A DNA stretch of 64,000 nucleotides, taken from positions 6,930,417 through 6,994,416 of the forward strand of contig OW203997.1 of assembly GCA_934047225.1 (NCBI GenBank), given 5' to 3'. The DNA is from Ypsolopha sequella. Taxonomy: Eukaryota > Arthropoda > Insecta > Lepidoptera > Ypsolophidae. The translations under genes were made by a program, and so were the position numbers. Positions 20,746 through 32,327 of the stretch are shown piece by piece; positions within the stretch are counted from its first letter, which is position 1, and the number at the start of each line of letters is the position of its first letter. The notes beneath the pieces are model-generated. The model searched no databases. It was not told the DNA's origin and saw nothing but the letters and a program-made list of their open reading frames with translations.

Positions 20746-21512
20746 TTGTGTGGTAGTACGGAACCATTTGTGAGGGAGTACAATCCGCACTTTGCCAAAT
20801 TATCAAGTTAATTTTTTCCTTATTCCTCAGTTAGATCAAAAAATTAGTCTAGTTAAAAGTTAAAAAATGCTAAACGTAATCATTAATTTATGCAGTTGAA
20901 GTTGGAAATTCAAGTGTATTTGTTCAATGAGTCACCAGGGACGGATAATGTGAAATAATTATGTTGAATTAGGGACGTATTCATCGATGTAGTGTTGACA
21001 AAATTTGCATACGGTCGTTGAATTTCGGTGAAATTCATTTGTAGAGGAATGGAATATGAACCACGAGGGAAAGTTTATCTATTACAATAAAGACGAAAAG
21101 TCACTTTGCGTAATTTTCATGATAAATTAAAACTGTGCTTTTTGGGTGCAATATAATTTTAGCAAACGGAGATCTATAAGGTTAAATAATATTAGTTGGC
21201 GAAATTCAAAACATAGGTAGTACTAGTCTATATGAACAACTGTTTGTATGGGAGGTAAGTGAAATTCGTAAAATAACGGTATAATGTCAGATGCACAATT
21301 TCAAATGAGCATAAAACATTGTGTAACTTGATCAATCGGTTTAATAAAAATAATATAGATAATAGACTATAGGGCTGATATTCGTGCAGAAGCAAAAACG
21401 CAAAATCTTTAAGTTCGCTCGATAGAAAAAAATTACGAAGTTACCTCTATATTTCATGTTTTTCGAGTGTTAAAGGACCTTTCTTAAAACAGTTTGCCTT
21501 GAAATTTACGTC
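20746..21512. other. No gene seen
   Basis: AT-rich left flank of the 8-bp array, with no recognised feature. Confidence 0.4.
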
Positions 21513-22472
21513 GTATCGACGTATCGACATATCGACGTATCGGCGTATTGACGTATCGTTGTATCGACGTATCCCCGTATCGACGTATCGGCGTATCGAC
21601 GTATCGTCGTATCGACGTATCGTTGTATCGACGTATCCCCGTATCGACATATCGACGTATCGATGTATTGGCGTATCGACGTATCCCCGTATCGACGTAT
21701 CGGCGTATCGACGTATCTTTGTATCGACGTATCCCCGTATCGACGTATCGGCGTATTGACGTATCGTTGTATCGACGTATCCCCGTATCGACGTATCGTC
21801 GTATCGACGTATCGGCGTATCGACGTATCGGCGTATCGACGTATCGTTGTATCGACGTATCGTTGTATCGTCGTATCCTCGTATCGTCGTATCCTCGTAT
21901 CGACGCATCGTCGTATCGACGTATCGGCGTATCGACGTATCCTCGTATCGACGTATCGTCGTATCGACGTATTGCCGTATCGTCGTATCGTCGTATCCCC
22001 GTATCGACGTATCGTCGTATCGACGTATCGACGTATCGGCGTATCGACGTATCGTTGTATCGACGTATCGTCGTATCGACGTATCGACGTATCGACGTAT
22101 CGGCGTATCGAAGTATCGTTGTATCGACGTATCGTTGTATTGACGTATCGTCGTATCGACGTATCGACGTATCGGCGTATTGACGTATCGTTGTATCAAC
22201 GTATCCCCGTATCGAAGTATCGTCGTATCGACGTATCGTTGTATCGATGTATCCCCGTATCGACGTATCGACGTATCGTTGTATCGACGTATCCCCGTAT
22301 CGACGTATCGACGTATCGGTGTATTGACGTATCGTTGTATCGACGTATCCCCGTATCGACGTATCGTCGTATCGACGTATCGGCGTATCGACGTATCGGC
22401 GTATCGACGTATCGTTGTATTGACGTATCGTTGTATCGACGTATCGTCGTATCGACGTATCGTTGTATCATC
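21513..22472. repeat. Tandem array of 120 units of 8 bp (GTATCGAC type)
   Basis: I parsed 120 consecutive octamers starting at 21513, every one beginning exactly on an 8-bp register with no insertion or deletion. The first four bases are almost always GTAT. The last three or four vary among a few endings: GAC (commonest), GGC, GTT, GTC, CCCC, CCTC. Over 21545-21856 every second unit is GAC (a C>T variant in two), giving a 16-bp dimer, and blocks closing on GTATCCCC recur every 48 or 64 bp. Because 8 is not a multiple of 3 and the unit makes no stop, long frames (YRRIDVST repeats; IRRYVDTS on the other strand) are unavoidable and need not be genes. Confidence 0.95.
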
Positions 22473-22976
22473 ATCGTATATCGTTGTATATCATCATCAT
22501 CAAGTATGACTTTCGAAAAATAAAATTTTGAAATATAAAAATTTGATGCAAACACAATTACGCAAAAAAATGCCATTGCGAACAAACCGTTTTGTCAACT
22601 GGGTTGAATTTTATACATCGTAGATGCATTATACTTATTATTGAAAACTAGCACGCACGGGTTAATGACCGCGGATCCACACCGCTCGTGGGAGCTAAGA
22701 AATAGCGCTCGCGGCCGGTGACGGCCGGTCGCGCAAACAGTTGAGGTGCGGGGATGCGGGGGCAAAATCACTAATTTGTCCAGGTTTATACGCAGCCTTA
22801 ACCTTATATAGTTACTGGAGGACAGGTGTAATTTTATGTATGTATAATTTTTGAACGTATAACATCTTTGCGTGAGAAACTAAACAAGTTCTTAAATGAA
22901 AAGTAGAACTTTGGGGCCATATTTATTAAGGCGCTACGGAAAAAAAATCGATACTTTAAGGACTTGCATATCTATT
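22473..22976. other. Degenerate array tail and a GC-rich patch
   Basis: The array decays into TATCATCATCGTATATCG-like sequence up to about 22502. At about 22650-22770 a GC-rich stretch (GCGCTCGCGGCCGGTGACGG) stands out from the AT-rich surroundings. No gene is visible. Confidence 0.5.
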
Positions 22977-23120
22977 AATTAACATTATATCATTGCAGTA
23001 TAGAAACGCAGAAATAAAAGTAAATCCGGATGTGAGGAGCTCTGAACCGGGATTATATCTCCCTGCGATGGATAAATCGCCAAGTGTTCAAACATGGAAA
23101 TTTATTTCTGTCATACTTGC
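22977..23120. repeat. Half copy of the palindromic element seen at 53576
   Basis: AACATTATATCATTGCAGTA through GTGAGGAGCTCTGAACCGGG matches one arm of the hairpin at 53640-53797. The following 23065-23120 matches the reverse complement of 53576-53630. The two copies together suggest that the parent element was one long palindrome. Confidence 0.65.
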
Positions 23121-24554
23121 TATCTACTTCAGTAAATAATGTATTATTTTGATAAAATAGTATATTATTTTTGGATTCTTTTTCTAGGCATCTGTTAAAA
23201 CAGAAACGCGATTGGAGAAATTCGGCTCGATAGAAATATTTATTGAAATGATGTCCTTTTCGACACCAATTCTCCTGGTTTGACAATTTAGAATGACATA
23301 TAGACTGCAACTATATTTTATTACAGTTGCCACAAAATAAGAGGCCCGTTTTGACAGATAAGAACGACCATAGAATATAACTTTACATGTAATAAATGAA
23401 ACGGTTAACAAATAATTCTTAACTTACTGGGTTTAAAGAAAATAAATAAACGTGTTTTAATTATCACGGAACATATTTCAAGTACTATTTTCACGCATAT
23501 TCCAAAATAAAATGCAATTTTGAATTACTAGACAATGTCTTAAAAACAGTTACATTCTCAGTCAATTTTTTCTTAATAATAGTGTTGTAACCAGATAATC
23601 GCCTTATTTCACGGACTCAATTCAATTCCTCGTGAAAATAATTAACTTGTTTTAATATTGATAAAATAATTGTAAAGATCTGTAATTAGCTTTTGTGAGA
23701 CCAGTACACAAAAAGCCAAGTGTAAATTTCCTTTTTTTTTGCAAATATAAACTTTTTAGATTTGAAAATTTGCATGTATTTGTAACGGTGTCGTGTATAC
23801 CGAAAAATATAATATAATAATTGTGCTAAATAATGTTATATACCACTTAGCTTTTAAACTTATAGTTTACAAAAACAAAATATATATATATAAAATACAT
23901 GCATTTATTGCTTAAAGCCCCATTTTTTTTATTAATGAATTGGTTTACAGGCAGTTTTCCATAAATCATCCTATCAATAGACAGATTGGCTGGTAAGAAA
24001 TATGGCAGTATTTTTTTTTATAAGGCATGGAGCAATTTTTTCATCTTGAAGCCTACATATTTTTCTTACTGGCCAGTATTTTATATCTATCAACGCTCAG
24101 ACCTCTATCTAATTTGAGGTCAGTGAAGTACAACATTACAAAATATTGCTGGCACGTAAGAATTTCCATTTCAGATTCTTTTCGTAAAGAAAAAAAATTA
24201 AAAGCTGGTTTTAACACCCGAAATATCTTTCTATCACCATATTGGAAGTCGTTGTGCTCCCGTTTGTTTTTAGTGTTTTTTTCTTGTGACTTTAGGCTTT
24301 ACTTTTGAACTGTTTATATTTTCTTTCACGTTGACTTTGGCAATTATGTTTATTCTGGAAATAATAACCAATAAACTTGAAAATATTTCAAATGATCACA
24401 AACTCATAATATTTTGAATCGATTTCTCGTGAGAATCGGTTGACATAGTTACCGATTTGCATGGTTCACATCCATAGATACGTTGCGATGACATATGTCA
24501 AAACGGACCTATTACATTGTGACTACTTTAGGTGGGTTTTAACAGTATTAGTGC
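23121..24554. other. No gene; dispersed repeat segments
   Basis: 23190-23345 (AACGCGATTGGAGAAATTCGG; CACCAATTCTCCTGG) matches, in inverse orientation, pieces at 58030-58110 and 58690-58800, so it is an interspersed repeat of unknown type. A short (TA)n lies near 23881. The open frame at 24027-24308 has no recognisable motif. Confidence 0.45.
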
Positions 24555-25261
24555 GCCTGCAAGTGTACAAATACTATGTCCCGTGGGATTCTTGATGATA
24601 CAAGTATGGGAGTGGTATCAATCTCTTCGTTATAACATGGAGAAACAGTAATTGGATGACCACTCGTGTCAGATTGAAGTTATAAGCAAAAAACAAAATG
24701 GCCGCCGCTCTGCCGTAGATGATACTGGTTTTTTATGTTTATCTCGTAAAATACAGTATTTACGGCAAAGTGATCTATTATAAAAGTATTCAGTATTAAA
24801 TTCTACACAAAACATGTTCTACAATATTTTGTGTACGGCTGACCCTTAACATAGAAATTCTGTATTTAAGATTCAATTCTCTGAATTAATACCAAGATAT
24901 TAAGAAATAACTATAACGGCCATGTTTCAACTTTTAGTTGTGAGGAATGTACACTAATAGTTTATTATATGCATAAACGTATTCTGAAAGACATTATGAT
25001 ACCTTCAAAATAATTGGATTTTTTATAAGACTGAAGTTACTTAGAATTTTTTAATTAAATTTTTCTAACTTCACTTTATGGAAAATACAGTTATTTTTAA
25101 GCTACTATAATGTCATTAACAATACGTTTATGCAATAATTAAACTTTTCGTAGTCATTGTTCTTTGCTAAATGTTGTCTATTGGCCGTTATAATATTACA
25201 ATTTCGGAGAATCGACCCTTAAATAAGGAATTTATGATTTTATTTCCCAAAAAGTGCAAAG
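24555..25261 (+). repeat. Left arm of the long inverted repeat
   Basis: Contains CCGTGGGATTCTTGATGATA and ATTTCGGAGAATCGACCCTT, both found inverted in the right arm. An 11-base insert (AATACTATGTC-like) near 24570 is missing on the right. Confidence 0.8.
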
Positions 25262-25372
25262 TATGTTGTTTGTATTTTTTATTTGTTAATAGATAAATGC
25301 TAAGTTTTCAATTGTATCACATTATCCAAGACATTATTAGACTTCAAAGTAACAAATACCAAATATAGTTTA

Positions 25373-25828
25373 TCAATTACAATCTCCATCATCATAAACC
25401 TCGTCTTCACTTTCTACAGCTGATTCATTGCATTCATCTATGTCTTCTGTATCCTTAGAGTTTTCACATACTTCTGGATCACCTTCACATCTACACATTT
25501 CTGTGCACTTTAGTCCATACATAAGACAGGTGCATGGTGGACAACAGCGACGTAGGGAGCACGTGCAACTACAAAGCTCTGCCATAAGATCTGGAACACA
25601 AGGTGAGGTGCATGCGATTGGTTCAAATGTTCCTCCAACGTAAGTCCATCCGAAACTGAGTGGTGATGGTATGACCGGGTTTGGTTGGATATCTTGATTC
25701 CATTCAAGGGCCTGAAGATGAGCTCTCAACAGTGCAGGAGTTAGAGCAGCTTTTGTTCGTGGAAGTTTTTAATCTTGACATTGTTTTTTTGTGAAAAGCC
25801 ACCATCGCACATCTCCAATCTTAGTCAT
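25373..25828 (-). pseudogene. Fragment of a multicopy Cys-rich (CXC-like) protein gene
   Basis: On the minus strand one frame runs from ATG at 25828 (MTKIGDVRWWLFTKKQCQD) to a TAA, then goes on in the same frame with KLPRTKAALTPALLRAH, SPLSFGWTYVGGTFEPI and a dense cysteine segment, ELCSCTCSLRRCCPPCTC and then GLKCTEMCRCEGDPEVCEN, closing with an acidic tail and TGA at 25373. The order (R-W-x-F, LPxTxAAL, GW, C-rich end) is that of a protein family I remember as present in many copies in arthropods and other animals. The Cys segment resembles half of a tesmin/TSO1-type CXC motif, which binds zinc. The N-terminal part is missing and there is one stop, so it is not functional as it stands. Function of the family is unknown to me. 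Confidence 0.65.
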
Positions 25829-25829
25829 T

Positions 25830-26537
25830 CTTTGCACTTTTTGGAAAATAAAATCATAAATTCCTTATTTAAGGGTCGATTCTCCGAAATTGTAATATTA
25901 TAACGGCCAATAGACAACATTTAGCAAAGAACAATGACTACGAAAAGTTTAATTGATGCATAAACGTATTGTTAATGACATTATGGTAGCTTAAAAATAA
26001 CTGTATTTTCCATAAAGTGAAGTTAGAAAAATTTAATTAAAAAATTCCAAGTAACTTCACTCTTATAGAAAATCCAATTATTTTGAAGGTATGATAATGT
26101 CTTTCAGAATACGTTTATGCATATAATAAACTATTAGTGTACATTCCTCATAACTAAAAGTTGCAACATGGCCGTTATAGTTACTTCTTAATATCTTGGT
26201 ACTAATTCAGAGAATTGAATCTTAAAAACAGAATTTCTATGTTAAGGGTCAGCCGTACACAAAATATTGTAGGAACATGTTTTGTGTAGAATTTAATATT
26301 GAATACTTTTATAATAGATCACTTTGTCGTAAATACTGTATTTTACGAGATAAACATAAGAAACCAGTATCACCTACGGCAGAGCGGCGGCCATTTTGTT
26401 TTTTGCTTATAACTTCAATCTGACACGAGTGGTCATTATCCACCATCCAATTACTGATTCTCCATATCATAACGAAGAGATTGATACCACTCCCATACTT
26501 GTATCATCAAGAATCCCACGGATGTACACTTGCAAGC
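25830..26537 (-). repeat. Right arm of the long inverted repeat
   Basis: Inverted copy of 24555-25261, from CTTTGCACTTTTTGG at the inner end to GTACACTTGCAAGC at the outer end. Confidence 0.8.
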
Positions 26538-27180
26538 CGACTATATGTAGAACCTGGTAAAACGAAATTTTGATAGCAACTTTAGTACATTTTATATTAA
26601 TAAAAAACCGACTTTTTGCTACTTTTCCACGAATCCGTCCCTTTCGCACTGAGGATTTTTTCGCATATGGAGTAACAGGGACACTAAAACTTTTACATAT
26701 CAACTTAAGTATTTTCCACTTTCCAGTGAATTTAACGATCCCACAAACCTTGAATAGGCGTGTCTTATCGATAAGCGTGATGAGGAGAAGATGGGCCCAA
26801 CAACCCACATCCATCACTCTGGATTCACTTTTCGATCAGTTTCACTTGTACACTGTTAGCGCAATTTACTTTATTGGTTTAGCAATATTTACAGGACTGA
26901 AGCGTGCGAGTTTCACACAAATCTTGTAGAAAATTGAGTTAGCAATATTATTAATTTTGGGCGAATAATTCCAATATTTTGGTATGTTAAGAAGTTAGAA
27001 TTTTTTGTTATTTACAATATTTTTTTTGTGAAAGTTGTCGTTTTTCTTAATGACTGCAGATTTTTTTCCAATATCTGTGAATGCAGAAGTAAAATACACA
27101 AAAAGTTAAGGAGAACCCGGTCTGCGACGGCAACAGTTTTGATGCAAAGCATTTTGTTAAAAAATTTCTGGCCTTTATCG
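26538..27180. other. No gene; dispersed repeat
   Basis: The part near 26620-26690 (CACGAATCCGTCCCTTTCGC, GGAGTAACAGGGAC) recurs near 36725-36780 and, inverted, near 57895-57960, so it belongs to an interspersed repeat. The 116- and 119-codon frames across it are not supported as genes. Confidence 0.45.
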
Positions 27181-27443
27181 CGATGTTTTTGGAAAAACCA
27201 AGGACATACACCACTTCATATTGGCCGTTTAAATTAATGCCTAAAATTATTTGATTGAATTGTTTCTCTTTTGCAAATTATTTTGGTACTTACGAGCACG
27301 TTCCAAATACTCGTAGTTCTTCATAATGTCTAAGTACCAAAATAATTCGCAACGGAAAAACAATTCAATGAAATAAATTTTAGGACTTCATTTAAACGGC
27401 TAATATGAATTGGTGTATGTCCCTGGTTTTTACAAAAACATCG
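27181..27443. mobile_element. Foldback element, about 110-bp arms
   Basis: CGATGTTTTTGG at 27181 and its inverse near 27430-27443 bound a palindrome in which GGACATACACC, GGCCGTTTAAA, AACAATTCAAT-type and ATTATTTTGGTACTTA sequences all return inverted. About 263 bp in total, arms with many mismatches, small central loop. Confidence 0.65.
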
Positions 27444-27994
27444 TGGTAAGGATGAGAAAAATATTTAAAAAATACTTCCCATTAAACGGACGAAAAATAC
27501 GAAACGGGTTCTTCAAGCCATTTTTTTGTAACTGTTACGTATTTGGTAGCTGTCCTATAGTGACCCATTTTAGCTTTCCAACCTGTATATTGGCTAAAAT
27601 ATATATTTTTTCGTTTAATATCTATAAAAATAACTTAAAATTAACAACCATTCGTTCTTTATAATAAAAAAAAATCATATACTTATGTGCTACGGCATGA
27701 GGAAGTGGGAAAACCTTCCACCTTCTAAACGGCTTGCCGGCCGAGTTGCACGCAAACTTGCCGTCTGGATTATCCAAATGTAAAACTTTATCTTTACTAA
27801 AAAGATACTACCGTAGCTGTTAGCATAATAACAAATAAACTTATTGTTAACTACTTATTTAAGCTAGTAGTGAGCTACTCACATAAACCTGTACGGGTTT
27901 TCAGAGGACGGCGGTTTAATTTCTTAAATCTATATTTCTGTTGTAACATTAATAAAAAAAATCCTATGATGTGTACATAAAAAACGGATAAAAA
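27444..27994. other. No gene seen
   Basis: AT-rich spacer, no recognised feature. Confidence 0.4.
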
Positions 27995-28364
27995 TAGTAG
28001 TTTATGCTACAAGGGCGAAAAGGAATAAATTACGGGGACGATTTAAAACACAAACGTAACCGAGTAATTTATTGCTCTTACGCCCGTGTATCATACTACG
28101 TTTTTCAATGCATAGTGTGAGGAAATAAAACAAATATAATCTTGTGCACTTTAAATTATCATTGGCTCAAAAGGACTGTATCCAGAGCCGTTAAACAGTG
28201 GAAAAAAAAAGTATAACGTTTATGGTACACAGGAAAGATTGCAGATTAGCCAATCATTGTAAATAAAAAAAATAATAATAATAAAGCCCTACGGCAAAAT
28301 AATCGACTTTCTGTTCGGTTTTGATGCATAAAAAGTGGGCCTTTACGAGCACTTGCATTGAAAA
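27995..28364 (+). mobile_element. Family A repeat, copy 5
   Basis: Starts TAGTAGTTTATGCTAC and ends TTGCATTGAAAA. The central GAGCGTAGCGAGTGTTT stem is deleted, while the outer stem is kept. Confidence 0.7.
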
Positions 28365-28854
28365 GAATTTTATTAAATAATTCTTTGTTATTTTTATTGA
28401 AACATTTTATATTTTTGCTTATGATTTTTACACAAAAACATGAGCTAAAGAATACAAGGTACGGGTATGTACGTGATTTAACTTTAAATCGACATTTTAT
28501 TTATCCGTTATTCAACTCTACCTCGGTACGGAATCGGAAACAACAAATAGAATCCTGTTGTTTCCCAGGCGAGACAAATGATTTTCCGTTATCGTTACGG
28601 AGCATCTGCGAGAAAACGGAATGTCGACAAATAACTCAATAACTGCAAATCATCACGTGTTACATTGTGACGCGGCTAGAGGCCATTTGGGATGTTAAAT
28701 TACACGTGACGTAGCTAATGTGGGAGAATTAACTTAATGACCAAATGAAAAGATACCTTGAACTATAGACAAGAAGCTAAACGTATATCAATGTATGTAT
28801 AGGTATGTATATTGAAATATTTTATTTGATACACCTAACTCTTATTCGTGTATA
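28365..28854. other. No gene seen
   Basis: No recognised feature. The open frame at 28358-28642 begins inside the family A end and has no known motif. Confidence 0.4.
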
Positions 28855-29147
28855 TTTAAAATGAATAAAAAATAAAATTTATTCAAAACACAAAAACTTA
28901 TATAAGATAATAACAACTTAAAACTATCCTATAAATAAAATAGACCTATTACAAATAAAAAACTGGATCCAGATCGCTGTCCCTTGGTAAGGTGCCCAGA
29001 ATGCTGGCTACATTACCTCTCTGAATGGCCAGACTTATTCTCTGGCCGAGGTAAGCACCAGCCCACTGGTCACCCGAGACGTTGACCAGGCGCGATGACA
29101 GTTCTTTAAATAATTTTCTTGCCTCTGGACCCCACGGTCAAAAAATA
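28855..29147 (-). mobile_element. 3' end of an RT/nuclease-type retroelement gene, copy 2
   Basis: On the minus strand GPEARKLFKELSSRLVNVSG is followed by DQWAGAYLGQRISLAIQRGN and ASILGTLP, the same protein end as at 19287-19393 but with more of the upstream part kept. An AT-rich 3' stretch with AATAAA-type words follows to about 28855. The gene is cut off abruptly at its 5' side near 29147. Confidence 0.65.
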
Positions 29148-29217
29148 AAACAAAGCTATAAAATATCTTAATTAATTAAATGATAATAAATATTTTTACT
29201 TAATTAAAGTTTTTTGA

Positions 29218-29387
29218 AATTGTTTTATTATATATGTATATAAAAAAATATAATAAAAAAGAAAACTTTCGATATATATTTTGACCCACTTGGGATCGAC
29301 GATCGATGATCTCAAGTGGGTCGAAATATATATCGAAAGTTTTCTTTTTTATTATATTTTTTATATTTATAATAAAACAATTAATTA
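29218..29387. repeat. Palindrome with a hammerhead-like core
   Basis: AATTGTTTTATTATA... and its inverse ...TATAATAAAACAATT enclose AACTTTCGATATATATTTTG and its partner. Arms are about 75 bp with a short centre, GGATCGACGATCGATGATCT. The plus strand reads GATGATCTCAAGTGGGTCGAAATATAT, printed here as GATGATCTC plus AAGTGGGTCGAAATATAT, like a degenerate CTGATGA-stem-GAAA core. Confidence 0.6.
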
Positions 29388-29977
29388 ATTAAATGTTTAA
29401 CAATTACTATATAGAAGAAACAAATATTTGTGGAAAGGATTGATGTTATTTAAAAGCTTTGTTTTTTTGGAAACAATTACAAATGTTAATAAATTTATAA
29501 CACATACTCGTATAAAAAAGAGACATTAAAATTATCTTAAACGAAAATTAAGTTTCTTTACACTTTACAGAAGCTGTTAGAAAACCGCACGTTTAATACG
29601 TAACGTAAGTTAAAAATGACCTTACAAATACATAATTTATTAAAATGTAACAAATCACAAATATTACAACGTGGAAGCAAGTCTCGTCGATATGTGATTG
29701 GTATGTGAAAATTTTATGAACCGTTTAGCTTTACAGCTATTGTTCACTCAGATTGAAAATATTTGTGTTGTTTTTTTTAAACAATCTGAACAATTTTTTT
29801 ATTTGTTGGCATAATACTTTTGAACGGAATAGGTAACTACTCAGTACATCTCACGACAAGCTACATCACATTGAATTTTCCAATTTCATCTCCTTTAATA
29901 TTGTCAAAGCTACTTCCACCCACACGGCAGCCTCTAATGCATTTACGCGTCCATACTACGATGTAGTGATTAAAAAC
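29388..29977. other. No gene seen
   Basis: AT-rich, no recognised feature. Confidence 0.4.
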
Positions 29978-30096
29978 TTGGCCACGTGCGAGTTGGACTC
30001 GCGCACAAAAAGTTCCGTAATACGACAAAAAGCAGGTGCTAAATTGCTAGTGCCTGACAAACAATTCGGCACCCTCTGAGTACGGAACCCTAATTT
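29978..30096 (-). repeat. GTTCCGTA-type repeat, internally deleted copy
   Basis: Both ends of the family are present in inverse order: CTTGGCCACGTGCGAGTTGG at the left and GTACGGAACCCTAA at the right. Most of the middle is missing. Confidence 0.65.
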
Positions 30097-30255
30097 TCAT
30101 TATTTGTTGTTTTGCTTTAGAGTATATACAAAAATGGACTTAATGTTAAACTTGTATTTACTACAATTTTCAAGATACAGCTGTATCAAACAAAGTAGAA
30201 GTATGTTTTTGTATGTAAAGGGACCGCCTTTGGGTTTAAATTTATCGAATTTTTA

Positions 30256-30420
30256 TCATTTACCGTCATAGGGGCTACAGTAGCACATATGATGTGAATA
30301 TTTCAACTGACTAACTATTACGGCTGGGCAAGTAGGCCCTTGTGTCAGACAGACACATAGCGAAAGCTTAGTAATAAGGTCCTGTTTGGCACCCTTTGGG
30401 AACGGATTCCTAAAAACTAT
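30256..30420 (-). repeat. GTTCCGTA-type repeat fragment
   Basis: ATATTTCAACTGACTAACTA, GACAGACACATAGCG and GGCACCCTTTGGGAACGG match the inverse of the 5' part seen at 20001-20155. Just right of it, 30420-30475 holds an imperfect double CGTAGCAAACGAACA. Confidence 0.55.
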
Positions 30421-32327
30421 GGAGCCGTAGCGTTTGCTACGCCGCCGTAGCAAACGAACAGCGTAGCAAACGAACAAATGTAATCACGTACTACGCCTAC
30501 TCTATGAATAGCTCTATAGAGTAATGTGTGTAATAAAAAACTAGCTGCATACGCGTGCTATCAGTTTTCCACCAAATACCATATTTCATAAGCTAGTTGT
30601 TTCCTGAACACCCCAATTCGGTTGTTTTTAAAATTTAAATGTGCAATTTTTGTCTTCTTTTCTGAATATAATAAAAATAAAAAGTATTTTATAGATAAAT
30701 TTAGAAATGTAATTTTAACAAAATTTTTTCGGACTTTCAAACCGATTTTATAAGTATTTTAGTATTTAAAGGAAGCGATGTCGTCATATTAATGGTGGGA
30801 TCCTTGTCAAACTTCAAGAACAATAATAAATAATTATGTCTATGGAAATGTGTGATAATGACGTCACTGAGGGCCAAATTAAAGACATGGCTTTTTTATG
30901 TGATAAAGTAAAATGTGCGCTAATATTAAAATCTGTGTATAGCAATTCATTGAAACGGTTTTCGAATCGTAAAAAAACGAAGAGAACTCTTTTTTTTAAA
31001 GTTCAAGAAAACACATTCTAAAGTTAGAAAGCGTGAAGGAATTTAAAGAATTGAGCTTTTCACTTCGAATACATTCCGAGCTTTCGGTTCGTGAAGCTTG
31101 CATGTTTGGTATTTTTGTGGAACACTTTGTGTGTTGAAGAATTTGTAATTTCCACTTCTGCCTCTTTCTGTTAGTCCATAAATATTCTTTTTGGTTTTCC
31201 TTGTCCTCTTCTCTCTTTTTTATTATCTTTAATTTAGTTTGTGATAAAATATGATAGCTGATAAAGTCGTAATGACTTAATAACTGTCCAATCATGTCTT
31301 CTCTTCTATTAATACGTCACGGTTTTTTCTTTTTATAGAGGACTACTGTCACAAAATGTTTTTTTTTTCTTATACGAGTATCAATGTTTTTGTAAAAAAA
31401 AAACACTGTATCAAACGAAATGCCAACAGAAACATAACGAACAAGTTTCATTTACGAACAGTTGCCTTATTTGTACAATGTTAACGTTTTTTCAGACTAT
31501 TACTTTCCAAGTCACGTATTGTTTTCCATTAAATTCTGGATACGAATATCCTGCATTTAAATGCTGTATGACGGCAGTGGCAATAGTTAATTTATTTATT
31601 TAAGCTTTTTGTTTGTGATTGTACTTTTGTCTGAAATTTTCATGTGTTGTGCCGATTTTATGTATAAAAAATGCAGAAAGTTAAGAAAAAAGCAGTTTTA
31701 GAATTTTGAGTTGACTCGTGAGAAAAACAAACAAAGATTGTTCGAAAACTATGAGTTGGGCAAGTTAAAGACAAAACAGTAACATTAATTCAACGATTTC
31801 ATAACATCCATTATTTAATTATTCTTGTTGAAGTTTTGGTGGAATGTAATTTAGTTTTAAGCTCATGTTTTCATTTCTCCTGTACCGAAGTGTAATTCTA
31901 CTCATGTTCATTATGTTTTAATAAATTTAATTATTTCAAATTAGGGTAAATTTAATTAACTCGGGAAAATTATGAAACTGTAGTTTCGTATCATTAAAAA
32001 AAATATCAGTGTCCGTTGTATTTCAATAATTTAGTAATAATCCTCTTTCAAAAAGCTTGTTGTGTGGGTCGCTGACTGTAAACATTTGTTTTTAAATAAA
32101 TTTTAAATAAATAGTTTCAATATTTGCTGTTGTTTATAAAATTTCAGAAAAATAGACTGTAAAGTAGGAGCAAAGCTGTAAGATGTGAAAAAACAGCTCC
32201 CCTAATTTAATACTAAGGTCGGTATAGCCGACAAGTTTCAGCAGATTCAGACTGCCTTATTCTGGGCGGGATGTCATAGGTGCAGGTGGCGTGAACGGCG
32301 AGCCATTTGCTTACACCCCGAATTCTC
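30421..32327. other. No gene seen
   Basis: About 1.9 kb of AT-rich DNA. The small frames at 30836-31021 and 30996-31295 have no recognised motif. A somewhat GC-richer patch at about 32215-32325 is unexplained. Confidence 0.4.

Larger units (their letters stand above)
24555..26537. mobile_element. Long-inverted-repeat element carrying a Cys-rich gene fragment
   Basis: Two arms of about 0.7 kb (24555-25261 and 25830-26537) are inverted copies of each other with scattered differences. The outer ends are GCAAGTGTAC and GTACACTTGC. Between them, 25262-25829 holds a minus-strand gene fragment (25373-25828). Each arm also contains a smaller palindrome related to the MITEs at 35171 and 41319. No target duplication could be fixed, so the superfamily stays open; the alternative is a local inverted duplication. 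Confidence 0.7.

Noticed and set aside
21513..22472. CRISPR-like array
   Set aside because: Units are 8 bp and contiguous, there are no spacers, and the genome is eukaryotic.
21447..22585. Long open frames of 86-286 codons on both strands with YRRIDVS or IRRYVDTS repeats
   Set aside because: An 8-bp unit without stops is open in all six frames. The protein repeats are a by-product of the DNA array, and nothing else supports translation.
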